Part shown: positions 1 through 5,694 of the stretch, piece after piece | Layout: the number at the start of each line of letters is the position of its first letter | How positions within the stretch are numbered: position 1 is the first letter of the stretch | Assembly: GCA_023131935.1 (NCBI GenBank) | Contig: JAGLYY010000374.1 | Coordinates: forward strand, 1-5,694 | Length of the DNA: 5,694 nt | Origin: Spirochaetales bacterium | GTDB taxonomy: Bacteria > Spirochaetota > Spirochaetia > JAGLYY01 | Direction of reading: 5' to 3' | Notes under the pieces: generated by a model | The model's input: only the letters and a program-made list of their open reading frames with translations | Database searches by the model: none | What the model was told of the DNA's origin: nothing | Translations under genes and position numbers: made by a program

Positions 1-89
1 TTGCCCGATTCTACCCGGAGGAATGGATAGAGTAATCTTGTGGTTCCGCTAACTCTGTGTTATGCTTCATCACGCATTTCATTTATCAT

Positions 90-93
90 GGAG
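90..93 (+). promoter_or_regulatory. Ribosome binding site deciding the start of the DUF4015 gene
   Basis: GGAG lies 7 bases before ATG 101. The alternative in-frame ATG at 62 has no purine-rich sequence at a suitable distance. This supports starting the protein at the K-R-containing signal peptide. Confidence 0.6.
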
Positions 94-100
94 ATCCCCG

Positions 101-1993
101 ATGAAACGCTCAAGCGCCCTGTTGGTCCTTAGTGTATGCTTAATCGGCGCACTGTATGCCCGCAAACCTGAGAGTACCTTTTCTGATAAACTACCGGTCC
201 CTGGATACTCCGTTGCCGTCAGTAAAGATATAGCTTATGGCACGAGTTGGGAGTGGGGGTTCCTTGTTTCTCTCGATGGCGGGAAATCCTGGGAGAAACG
301 GAACGCCGGGCTTCCTCAAAAAGTTGTATACCCTTTTACCGGCGGGGAGATCCATCATATTACCTCCTTCGGGTTTGATCCATCTAATCCGGTAAGGGTC
401 GCGGTAACCACCTCCTATGGTCTTTATATCTCCGACAATGGGGGACTTACGTTCCGGGAAATCCCCTTAAAACATCCGATAAAGCGAAGCAACTATCTTA
501 CTTCTGTGGCCCTGGTCCCCGGTGTCTCAGAGGTAATTTATCTGGGGACCTCTTTTAACGGAGTTTTCGTTACTATGAATTGTGGGGAAACCTGGAACTC
601 AATCTCTACCCCGCGGGACCTCCTCTACCGGGGAGCCGGGTTTTTTGAAGAGGTCGCGGGGCTTGCTTTAAATCCGGGGGACCCGGAGAAGCTGTACATG
701 GCCGCCGGTTTTGGCCGTGGACTCTATGTTCATCAGTCTGAAACAGGGTGGGAAGAAATCCCCGGTCCTGCCGCGGATACACCCGCGGTTATTCGGCATC
801 TGCTGTTTACGCCCGGCCGCAACGGCTGGGAGTTGACCGCGGTCGCTGAGGCAGAAAAGTGGGTTATTTCCGTGGAGGGCTGGAAGAGAAAACCGGATAA
901 TCCTCATAACTCATATGATTCTTATGACTTTTGTGTTGACGGAGAAAAGCGCAGGGCTCTCGCTGCCGACCGGCATGGTATATACATCAGGAGTGATAAA
1001 GCCGCCGGGGAATTTCTCGAAGAGCACCTCTCCTTCATTCGGGAGAAGGGATTAAATTCTTTTGTTGTAGATGTAAAAGATGATTTTGGAAGAATAACCT
1101 ACGATACAAATCTGTCTCTGCCTGAAGAAATTGGAGCGGTTTATCCACGTTTTGCCATCAGGGACCTTATCAGGCGGGCCCACGAAGAGGGATTGTACAT
1201 CATTGGCAGGATCGTTGTATTCAAGGATGAAAAACTATACCGGGCTTTTAACAACCGCTATGCTCTATGGGACCCTTCAACAGATTCCCCCTGGGGACAT
1301 AAAATCCCTCTAGAAGATGAAGAGGGAAACATCACCTCCCGGGAACAGAGGGAATTCTGGGTCGATCCTTTCAGCCGGGATGTGTGGGAATACAATGTCG
1401 CTATAGCCAGAGAACTTCAGGACCTTGGGATCGATGAGATTCAATTTGATTATATCCGGTTCCCCTCGGATGGTGATGTCTCATCCATTTCCTTTCGGCA
1501 TCAGCGTGAAAATATGGGCAGAATCGAAGCCCTTGAGAGTTTCCTCCGAAGGGCCCGTGAGGAGATTACTATCCCTATCAGCACCGATCTCTACGGTTTT
1601 AATTCCTGGTACAGGATGGGTAACTGGATCGGCCAGAACATAGAGATGCTTTCCCATTATGTGGATGTCATCTGCCCCATGTATTACCCCTCTCATTTTC
1701 CCAGGGACTTCATAAGTGATCTCCCCTACCTTGAAAGGGCAAAGCTGATTTACCAGGAGGGGAGTGAAAGGTCCGCTATGATCGCCGGGGGAAGAAGCCT
1801 TATCCGTCCCTATGTACAGGCTTTCCTTATCGGCGGGGAACTTTCCATGGAACAACAGGAATACTCCCGGTATTTACTTGAGCAGCTTCAGGGTACCCGG
1901 GCTGGGAACGCCTCGGGTTTTACTCTGTGGAATATGTCAAACAAGTACTACATGGTTACCATGCCGCTGCATGATTACGCGCAATCGAATTAA
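101..1993 (+). CDS. Exported Asp-box repeat protein with DUF4015 putative glycoside hydrolase domain
   Basis: The predicted protein has 630 residues. Residues 1-24 look like a signal peptide: K2-R3, a hydrophobic run, then a type I-like site after A-L-Y-A, so it is probably exported. Residues about 30-290 carry Asp-box repeats typical of BNR/sortilin/YCF48-like beta-propellers: SLDGGKSW (57-64), ISDNGGLTF (110-118) and TMNCGETW ending at W165. Residues about 293-615 resemble the DUF4015 putative glycoside hydrolase family, a TIM-barrel-like domain. Supporting motifs are DVKDD (324-328), FDYIRFP around D450 and PMYYP (526-530); the Asp-rich strand ends suggest acidic catalytic residues. The substrate is unknown; an extracellular or envelope glycan is inferred. 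I chose ATG 101 because GGAG at 90-93 lies 7 bases before it. An in-frame ATG at 62 adds 13 residues but has no ribosome binding site and would bury the signal peptide. The domain assignment is fairly sure; enzyme activity is unproven. Confidence 0.85.
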   Translation: MKRSSALLVLSVCLIGALYARKPESTFSDKLPVPGYSVAVSKDIAYGTSWEWGFLVSLDGGKSWEKRNAGLPQKVVYPFTGGEIHHITSFGFDPSNPVRVAVTTSYGLYISDNGGLTFREIPLKHPIKRSNYLTSVALVPGVSEVIYLGTSFNGVFVTMNCGETWNSISTPRDLLYRGAGFFEEVAGLALNPGDPEKLYMAAGFGRGLYVHQSETGWEEIPGPAADTPAVIRHLLFTPGRNGWELTAVAEAEKWVISVEGWKRKPDNPHNSYDSYDFCVDGEKRRALAADRHGIYIRSDKAAGEFLEEHLSFIREKGLNSFVVDVKDDFGRITYDTNLSLPEEIGAVYPRFAIRDLIRRAHEEGLYIIGRIVVFKDEKLYRAFNNRYALWDPSTDSPWGHKIPLEDEEGNITSREQREFWVDPFSRDVWEYNVAIARELQDLGIDEIQFDYIRFPSDGDVSSISFRHQRENMGRIEALESFLRRAREEITIPISTDLYGFNSWYRMGNWIGQNIEMLSHYVDVICPMYYPSHFPRDFISDLPYLERAKLIYQEGSERSAMIAGGRSLIRPYVQAFLIGGELSMEQQEYSRYLLEQLQGTRAGNASGFTLWNMSNKYYMVTMPLHDYAQSN

Positions 1994-2044
1994 TTTTTCA
2001 CGAAATTTACATTTACGCAGGATTCGTTTTATTCTTGCAGGAAA

Positions 2045-2191
2045 ATGACACACGTATTGCCTATCGCCAGTGGGAAGGGGGGTGTAAAGGCGGAAGAGAC
2101 CCTCTCCTCATTCTATCCGCAAATCATTCTGAATATGGGAAGGAGCAGAGTAGACCTGTCGCTTGGGACTGGTATAATTACCTATATTTAA
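2045..2191 (+). pseudogene. Degenerate N-terminal remnant of a MinD/ParA-family ATPase gene
   Basis: A 48-codon open stretch starts at ATG 2045 and stops at TAA 2189-2191. Its first residues, MTHVLPIASGKGGV, match the N-terminus of MinD/ParA/Mrp-type P-loop ATPases, where the deviant Walker A motif continues as GKT or GKS. Here the glycine and the Lys-Thr are disrupted and the text continues KAEETLSS. Further on, NMGRS followed by VDLSLGTG resembles the family's second strand (MGKxVxLVDxDLG), but with codons missing. I infer a gene start eroded by small deletions and lacking all downstream domains; full family members are roughly 250-300 residues. AGGA at 2039-2042 is too close to the ATG to be a good ribosome binding site. 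It could instead be a new small peptide gene, but broken ATP-binding residues argue against ATPase function. It lies between the hydrolase gene and a transposase fragment, consistent with loss by insertion and deletion. Confidence 0.5.
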
Positions 2192-2221
2192 CTTTTTTGT
2201 GCTGAACATGGCAAAAATTTC

Positions 2222-2449
2222 ATGTTTCTGAAAGAGAGTTTCCAATGTCTTTGGAATTACCGATATGCTGGCTGGGCCAAAAAGTTTCTTCATCAGTGGT
2301 TTTGGTGGGCAACTCATTCCCGGTTGAAATCACTTCGTGATTTTTCCTGGATGGTTCATAGGCATGAAATAGGAATTCTGAATTACTTCAAAGTTCCTAT
2401 TTCCAATGGTATCGTCGAAGGTTTGAACAATAAAGCGAAAGTTGTGTAG
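2222..2449 (+). pseudogene. C-terminal fragment of an ISL3-family transposase
   Basis: The 75 residues match the C-terminal part of ISL3-family (DDE_Tnp_ISL3) transposases. The order LKESF..LWNY, then W-A-K-K-F, then ATHSRLKSLRDF, then a histidine-rich MVHRHE, then ISNGIVEGLNNKAK is characteristic. The final segment contains the family's conserved acidic residue in V-E-G-L-N. Full-length members are about 400-430 residues, so more than three quarters is missing, including the N-terminal zinc-finger and helix-turn-helix region. The usual tail after the N-K-A-K-V motif (an arginine- and tyrosine-rich stretch) is replaced by a TAG stop at 2447. Upstream the frame is open only back to TAA at 2189-2191. 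No ribosome binding site fits ATG 2222 and no terminal inverted repeats are visible, so this is an immobile scar. It sits directly behind the ATPase remnant, suggesting the element or a deletion it caused removed that gene. Confidence 0.8.
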
Positions 2450-2473
2450 AGGCGCAAGATCTTTCGTCTCTAC
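2446..2473. repeat. 28-bp near-perfect palindrome upstream of the kinase operon
   Basis: The left arm GTAGAGGCGCAAGA (2446-2459) and the right arm TCTTTCGTCTCTAC (2460-2473) are reverse complements at 12 of 14 positions, with no spacer. The core AAGATCTT is a perfect palindrome, and the outer GTAGAG/CTCTAC arms are perfect. One of the two mismatches would be a G-U pair in RNA. There is no T-run after it, so a terminator role is unlikely. It begins exactly where the transposase similarity ends and finishes 4 bases before a candidate -35 box. It could be an operator for a dimeric regulator, an RNA hairpin, or a junction product left by the insertion sequence. Confidence 0.7.
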
Positions 2474-2477
2474 TATT

Positions 2478-2507
2478 CTGACAATTTCCATTCATCCATG
2501 ATATATT
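2478..2507 (+). promoter_or_regulatory. Candidate sigma70-type promoter of the kinase-regulator operon
   Basis: CTGACA (2478-2483, 5 of 6 to TTGACA) and TATATT (2502-2507, 5 of 6 to TATAAT) are separated by 18 bases. A start near 2514 would give a short leader of about 28 bases before the kinase start codon, with the ribosome binding site at 2528-2533. It is the best promoter-like pair in the space before the kinase gene. Such pairs occur by chance in AT-rich sequence, so it is only a candidate. Confidence 0.4.
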
Positions 2508-2527
2508 AGTCTTTACAAATGTATACC

Positions 2528-2533
2528 GGAGGA
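2528..2533 (+). promoter_or_regulatory. Strong ribosome binding site supporting a TTG start
   Basis: GGAGGA lies 8 bases before TTG 2542. No ATG or GTG is available at a suitable distance, and the first in-frame ATG lies beyond the first membrane segment. This makes TTG the likely start of the histidine kinase. Confidence 0.75.
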
Positions 2534-2541
2534 CAGTTCTT

Positions 2542-4263
2542 TTGTTTGGAAAGACCAGATATCTTTATAGACTTTTTTTTGCCTTTCTCCTGACGAGTAT
2601 TCTTCCTCTGGGACTACTGAGTTCATTTTTCGGTCTATTCTCTGCAGATGTTCTTGAGGACTCCTACAGGCAGCAGTCGGAAGCCGCTATAAAAAATATT
2701 GCCAGAGAAATGAATCTTCAGCTGGAGAGTCTCAGCCATATTATATACACCCTAAGCCGCGATGAGGAGATTATACACACCCTGGAAACCATGGACGCAG
2801 CAGAAAGGCCAAATATGCTGAATCTTTATCAAAAACTTTACTCATCCCTGTCAGGAAATATAGATAACGCTGCGCTTCATATTATCAGTCAGACCGGACT
2901 TCCTTCATATTCTACCCAGCAGATTCCGAATTTCTACAAGGGAACCCCCTCTGACACAGCTGGAGGTCTTTTTCTCAAAGCCCGCCTTGATCCTGAAAAA
3001 ACAATAGTTTCTCTAAACAATTACATTAATAACCATGGCACCCTGGTCACCCTTTCTTTGTGTAAATCCATACGGACAGAGGAAGGTAAAATTGTCGGAT
3101 TTGTCGTTCTGGATATCTATAAAAACTATCTATCCATGATAGTCGACAGGATTAACCAGGGTATTTTCAGTGAGCTTATGCTGGTGGATCCAACCAGAAA
3201 TCTGGTTTCTGATCTGTACCATCCGGAAAATGATGGGAATTTCAGTCAACTGCCATTTCTTACCGGAGTCACCCCTTTTAACGCCGGTCTATTTATTGAA
3301 GATGGAAGGATGATTACCTACCAGCCCCTTAAAAAGCCCCATATATCTTTAACCGGAACAGTTCCTCTTAACGTGATTCTGACAAACCTTGCATATCTGA
3401 TACGCATCACTCTCTGGTTTCTTCTTGTCTGTCTGGTTCTTTCGGTTCTTCTTGCCATTCTTATTTCCCGTTCCATATCTAACCCGGTAAAAGAGCTGAT
3501 CTTTTCAATGAGCAAGGTAGAAAAAGGAGACCTGAATGTGCGAATAGAATCGTCCAGAAAGGATGAGATCGGGATTTTATTTCAGAAGTTCAATATCATG
3601 ACTGAACGTATCCGGGAATTGATGAAAGAAACTCTGGAAGAACAAGGCCAGCTTATGACAGCCGAAAGGAAAGCTCTTCTGGCACAGATAAACCCTCACT
3701 TTTTATACAATACTCTGAATACGATAAAATCCATATCCAAACTGGAGGGTGTTGAAAGCATAACAACTATCGTAACACAGCTGGGCAAACTGCTCCGGTC
3801 CACCATCGAGAATGCTCAGGAGTTTGTTACATTGGGAGAAAGTCTGGAACTTGTTGAAAGTTATCTGGCCATCCAGAGAATACGCTTTGGAGATAAGATA
3901 CAGACCTCTATTCAGGCTCCGGAGACACTGTATCCTCATCCCTTCCCCAAACTTATTCTCCAGCCCATTATTGAAAATGCGGTAATCCATGGACTGGAAC
4001 AAAAGGTTGGACCTGGCAGAATTGACCTTAAAGTAGGAAGAACAGAAAAAGAGATGGAGATTATAATTACCGATGACGGGATTGGGATAGATAAGCCCGG
4101 GCAGTTCCGGGAAGGGACTGGCAAAAACAACATCGGCCTGCATAATGTCCACCGCAGACTTCAGCTTTATTACGGGAAACCTTACGGCATCGATGTAGAA
4201 AGCAGCCCGGACCGGGGGACGAAGGTTACTATACGTATTCCTCTTAAAGAGGAATTTTTGTGA
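2542..4263 (+). CDS. Membrane sensor histidine kinase, YesM/LytS-type (HAMP, His_kinase, HATPase_c)
   Basis: This 573-residue protein is a two-component sensor kinase in the cytoplasmic membrane. Membrane segments lie at about 9-31 and 289-308. They flank a roughly 255-residue extracytoplasmic region, probably a Cache-like sensor, though I cannot name its ligand. A HAMP linker follows (about 309-361, with N314-P315 and a D-E-I-G segment). The PF06580-type phosphoacceptor motif is QINPHFLYNTLN with His386. The ATP-binding domain shows an N-box with N479 (ENAVIHG), DDGIGID at 511-517 and a G2-like GKNNIGLHN around 527-535. All catalytic motifs are intact and the length is typical of the YesM class. 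The start is TTG with a strong ribosome binding site. The stop overlaps the regulator start by one base, so the two are co-translated. By family habit the kinase responds to extracellular sugars or envelope state and phosphorylates the adjacent regulator; the signal is inferred, not shown. Confidence 0.93.
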   Translation: MFGKTRYLYRLFFAFLLTSILPLGLLSSFFGLFSADVLEDSYRQQSEAAIKNIAREMNLQLESLSHIIYTLSRDEEIIHTLETMDAAERPNMLNLYQKLYSSLSGNIDNAALHIISQTGLPSYSTQQIPNFYKGTPSDTAGGLFLKARLDPEKTIVSLNNYINNHGTLVTLSLCKSIRTEEGKIVGFVVLDIYKNYLSMIVDRINQGIFSELMLVDPTRNLVSDLYHPENDGNFSQLPFLTGVTPFNAGLFIEDGRMITYQPLKKPHISLTGTVPLNVILTNLAYLIRITLWFLLVCLVLSVLLAILISRSISNPVKELIFSMSKVEKGDLNVRIESSRKDEIGILFQKFNIMTERIRELMKETLEEQGQLMTAERKALLAQINPHFLYNTLNTIKSISKLEGVESITTIVTQLGKLLRSTIENAQEFVTLGESLELVESYLAIQRIRFGDKIQTSIQAPETLYPHPFPKLILQPIIENAVIHGLEQKVGPGRIDLKVGRTEKEMEIIITDDGIGIDKPGQFREGTGKNNIGLHNVHRRLQLYYGKPYGIDVESSPDRGTKVTIRIPLKEEFL

Positions 4264-5078
4264 TGATCAAGGTTGTTATAGTTGAAGATGAGAAACTGCT
4301 GCGCAGGGAACTTTCCCTGACTACACCATGGGAAGAGCTTGGATGTGAACTCCTGGGGGAGGCAGAAAACGGACTTGAAGGGCTTCAGCTGATTAAAAGA
4401 ATAAGACCTCATATAATTATTACCGATATCAGAATGCCCGGACTGGACGGGCTTACAATGATCAAAAAGGCCCAGAGCAACAATTACCACCCTCAGGCCC
4501 TCCTCCTGACAGGTTATTCCGACTTTGAATACGCCAGGGAGGCCCTGCGTCTTGGTGTCATTGACTATATCCTGAAGCCTGTTGACGATGCCCAACTCTA
4601 TATTCTTCTTAAGCAGATTGCACAGAAGGTCAGAGATTATATTGTCCACAATGAAGCTGCCGGGAATTTTGATATACTGAAGGAGAGCAGTCATTCCGCT
4701 TTCAATGAGTATTTCAAACCTCATGGAAGCAATATTACCGATAATTATGTTCAACAGGCCGTGGATTTTATTCATGCAAATTATCAATCCGATATTGCCC
4801 TGCAGGACACATCTGAACATCTGAAAATATCCCCCGGGTATCTTTCCCATCTGTTTAAAAATTACACAGGTTACACGTTTCTGAGATATCTGACCCTCTT
4901 CCGTCTAAGGCAGTCAATGCTGTTCCTGAAAGAACAGCATCTGCAGATTAGCGAGGTAGCATACAAATCCGGATTTCAGAATCCCGGCTATTTTATTCAG
5001 CTCTTTCGTCGTCATACAGGAGTCACGCCGGGTCAGTACAGGAAGGGGCTCCCCCTTCCAGCAAAGGCAGATGAGTGA
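4263..5078 (+). CDS. Response regulator, receiver domain plus AraC-type DNA-binding domain (YesN-like, compact)
   Basis: This cytoplasmic transcription factor has 271 residues. The receiver domain (about 1-122) has the acidic pair E8-D9, phosphoacceptor D55 in TDIRMPGLDG, T83 in LLTGYSD and K105 before P106, so all phosphotransfer residues are present. After a linker of about 40 residues comes an AraC/XylS-type double helix-turn-helix (about 163-261), with the signature around ISEVAYKSGFQNPGYFIQLFRRHTG (recognisable by A-x-x-x-G-F and Y-F-x-x-x-F-R-R). Many YesN-type partners of YesM kinases are about 500 residues with a long middle region; this one lacks it. ATG 4263 overlaps the kinase stop (TGATG), and AGAGGA at 4248-4253 lies 9 bases before it. 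GTG 4260 is an alternative adding one residue, but family members usually begin M-I-K or M-x-K. The likely targets are nearby carbohydrate uptake genes, such as the convergent permease operon; this is inference from context. Confidence 0.92.
   Translation: MIKVVIVEDEKLLRRELSLTTPWEELGCELLGEAENGLEGLQLIKRIRPHIIITDIRMPGLDGLTMIKKAQSNNYHPQALLLTGYSDFEYAREALRLGVIDYILKPVDDAQLYILLKQIAQKVRDYIVHNEAAGNFDILKESSHSAFNEYFKPHGSNITDNYVQQAVDFIHANYQSDIALQDTSEHLKISPGYLSHLFKNYTGYTFLRYLTLFRLRQSMLFLKEQHLQISEVAYKSGFQNPGYFIQLFRRHTGVTPGQYRKGLPLPAKADE
5041..5059. repeat. Perfect 8-bp hairpin in the 3' end of the regulator gene
   Basis: GGAAGGGG (5041-5048) and CCCCTTCC (5052-5059) are perfectly complementary around a 3-base CTC loop. 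The hairpin lies in the last codons of the response regulator (residues about 260-266). No T-run follows on either strand, so it is not a canonical intrinsic terminator. The same left arm can also pair with CCCTTCCT at 5097-5104 in the end of the convergent permease gene. Confidence 0.6.
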
Positions 5079-5092
5079 ATTCCATCACCCCC

Positions 5093-5694
5093 TCAGCCCT
5101 TCCTGGATGCGTACACCGAAGCACCGGAAACAAAATATTTGCTCATGGTAAAGAAAAGAACCAGCATGGGAATACTGGCCAGAAATGCCACTGCCATCAT
5201 TGCTCCTTCATCTGTATATTTCTCCGCCGCGAACTTTACAATATACAGAGGTATGGTTTTCATCTTTTCGCTCTGAGCAACTAATAGAGGCCATAAAAGA
5301 TTATCCCATTGGGAACGAAAGGTAAGAATGGCAAGGGTCGCTATGACCGGCTTACTATTTGGGAGGACAACATCCACAAAAATACGGATCTCTCCAGCTC
5401 CGTCAATTCGTGTAGCATCCAGAAATTCATCAGGAAAGGTGATCAGGAACTGACGCATCATAAAAACACCGAATGCATTTACCAGAAAGGGAAGTATCAA
5501 TCCTCTATAAGAATTCTGCAGATGAAGTTTCGTAGCGACAAGATAGAGCGGAATCATTATAGCCTCGAAAGGTATCATCATGGTGGCCATAATAGCCAGG
5601 AATACAATATTTCTGCCCCGAAAACGAAATTTTGCAAGTCCGTATCCGGTAATAGCCGACAGAAGTACAGTAGTCACAGTTACAGCCCCGGAAA
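5093..5694 (-). CDS. Sugar ABC transporter permease, MalG-like (CUT1), 5' part outside the window
   Basis: The gene reads leftward and about 200 C-terminal residues are visible. This is an integral membrane subunit of a binding-protein-dependent carbohydrate importer (BPD_transp_1 family), working with a second permease, an ATPase and a solute-binding protein, none seen here. Counting from V at 5677, the visible hydrophobic helices are about 24-48, 58-79, 112-133 and 159-183, plus the end of an earlier helix before GYGLAKFRFRGR. The cytoplasmic EAA loop that docks the ATPase is at 84-110: D-A-T replaces E-A-A, the conserved glycine is kept in RIDGAG, and LP closes the motif. Complete MalG-type proteins have about 275 residues, so some 70-80 are missing. 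The frame stays open to the window edge with family-like residues, so GTG 5677 is not the true start. The stop at 5093-5095 is 14 bases from the regulator's end, a tail-to-tail arrangement. The sugar transported cannot be told from the sequence. Confidence 0.92.
   Translation of the reverse strand, partial: SGAVTVTTVLLSAITGYGLAKFRFRGRNIVFLAIMATMMIPFEAIMIPLYLVATKLHLQNSYRGLILPFLVNAFGVFMMRQFLITFPDEFLDATRIDGAGEIRIFVDVVLPNSKPVIATLAILTFRSQWDNLLWPLLVAQSEKMKTIPLYIVKFAAEKYTDEGAMMAVAFLASIPMLVLFFTMSKYFVSGASVYASRKG

Noticed and set aside
1..100. Possible C-terminal codons of an upstream gene (a frame-3 reading ends in TAA at 33-35) and a weak promoter pair TTGTGG (38-43) / TATGCT (61-66) with 17-base spacing.
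   Set aside because: About ten codons are too few to identify a protein, and all three forward frames close within this leader. The promoter boxes match consensus at only 3 and 4 of 6 bases.
62..100. Upstream ATG 62 as start of the DUF4015 protein.
   Set aside because: It has no ribosome binding site and would put 13 extra residues ahead of a normal signal peptide. ATG 101 has GGAG at good spacing.
1481..1855. A 124-codon minus-strand open frame opposite the hydrolase domain.
   Set aside because: It is antisense to a well-supported domain and has no recognisable motifs.
2173..2178. A perfect TATAAT before the transposase fragment.
   Set aside because: The best -35 partner (TAGACC, 16-base spacing) is weak, and there is no functional gene for it to serve.
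2189..2200. T-run after TAA 2189-2191 as a possible terminator.
   Set aside because: The only preceding dyad (GGTA/TACC) is 4 bp, too weak for an intrinsic terminator.
2205..2226. Short inverted repeat AACATG / CATGTT with a 10-base spacer.
   Set aside because: Six-base arms at this spacing are expected by chance in a window of this size, and nothing else marks the site.
2108..2317. A 69-codon minus-strand open frame over the ATPase and transposase remnants.
   Set aside because: The plus strand carries the recognisable protein similarity. The reverse translation has none.
3703..4152. A 149-codon minus-strand open frame opposite the kinase catalytic region.
   Set aside because: It is a shadow of the conserved His and ATP-binding motifs on the plus strand, with no recognisable protein.
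4182..4850. A 222-codon open frame on the minus strand across the kinase-regulator junction.
   Set aside because: It lies wholly antisense to two clear genes and its translation shows no domain. The openness follows from the codon use of the genes opposite it.
5677..5677. GTG at 5677 as the permease start.
   Set aside because: The reading frame continues to the window edge, and the protein would lack the family's first helices. The real start is outside the window.

Overview
The window looks like part of a chromosome from a free-living spirochaete or a similar bacterium. This is an inference from protein style: a secreted DUF4015-type hydrolase, a YesM/YesN-like kinase-regulator pair and a sugar ABC permease. 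No rRNA or other marker fixes the taxonomy. Base composition appears moderate and gene packing is dense, except for one decayed gap.

Layout. Positions 1-100 are leader sequence with no gene I can identify. Positions 101-1993 (+) encode an exported protein with Asp-box (BNR/sortilin-like) repeats in front of a DUF4015 putative glycoside hydrolase domain. Positions 1994-2541 form a scarred interval. It holds what I read as a degenerate start of a MinD/ParA-family ATPase gene (2045-2191), then the C-terminal fragment of an ISL3-family transposase (2222-2449). A 28-bp near-perfect palindrome (2446-2473) begins exactly where the transposase similarity stops, and a sigma70-like promoter candidate (2478-2507) follows it. 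Positions 2542-4263 (+) encode a membrane histidine kinase of the YesM/LytS type with a TTG start. It overlaps by one base a compact receiver-AraC response regulator (4263-5078, +). Convergent to this pair, 14 bases downstream, is the 3' part of a MalG-like sugar ABC transporter permease (5093-5694, -), which runs out of the window.

How the genes fit together. The kinase and regulator are a translationally coupled two-component system. Systems of this class usually sense extracellular carbohydrate or cell-envelope conditions and control nearby sugar ABC transporters, so the convergent permease gene belongs to a plausible target operon. The upstream hydrolase may act on extracellular or envelope glycans, but nothing in the sequence links it to the same regulation. 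The decayed interval separates it from the signalling operon, and that operon's promoter appears to lie at the edge of the insertion-sequence remnant. I see no RNA gene, CRISPR array or intact mobile element. The least explained element is the 28-bp palindrome.
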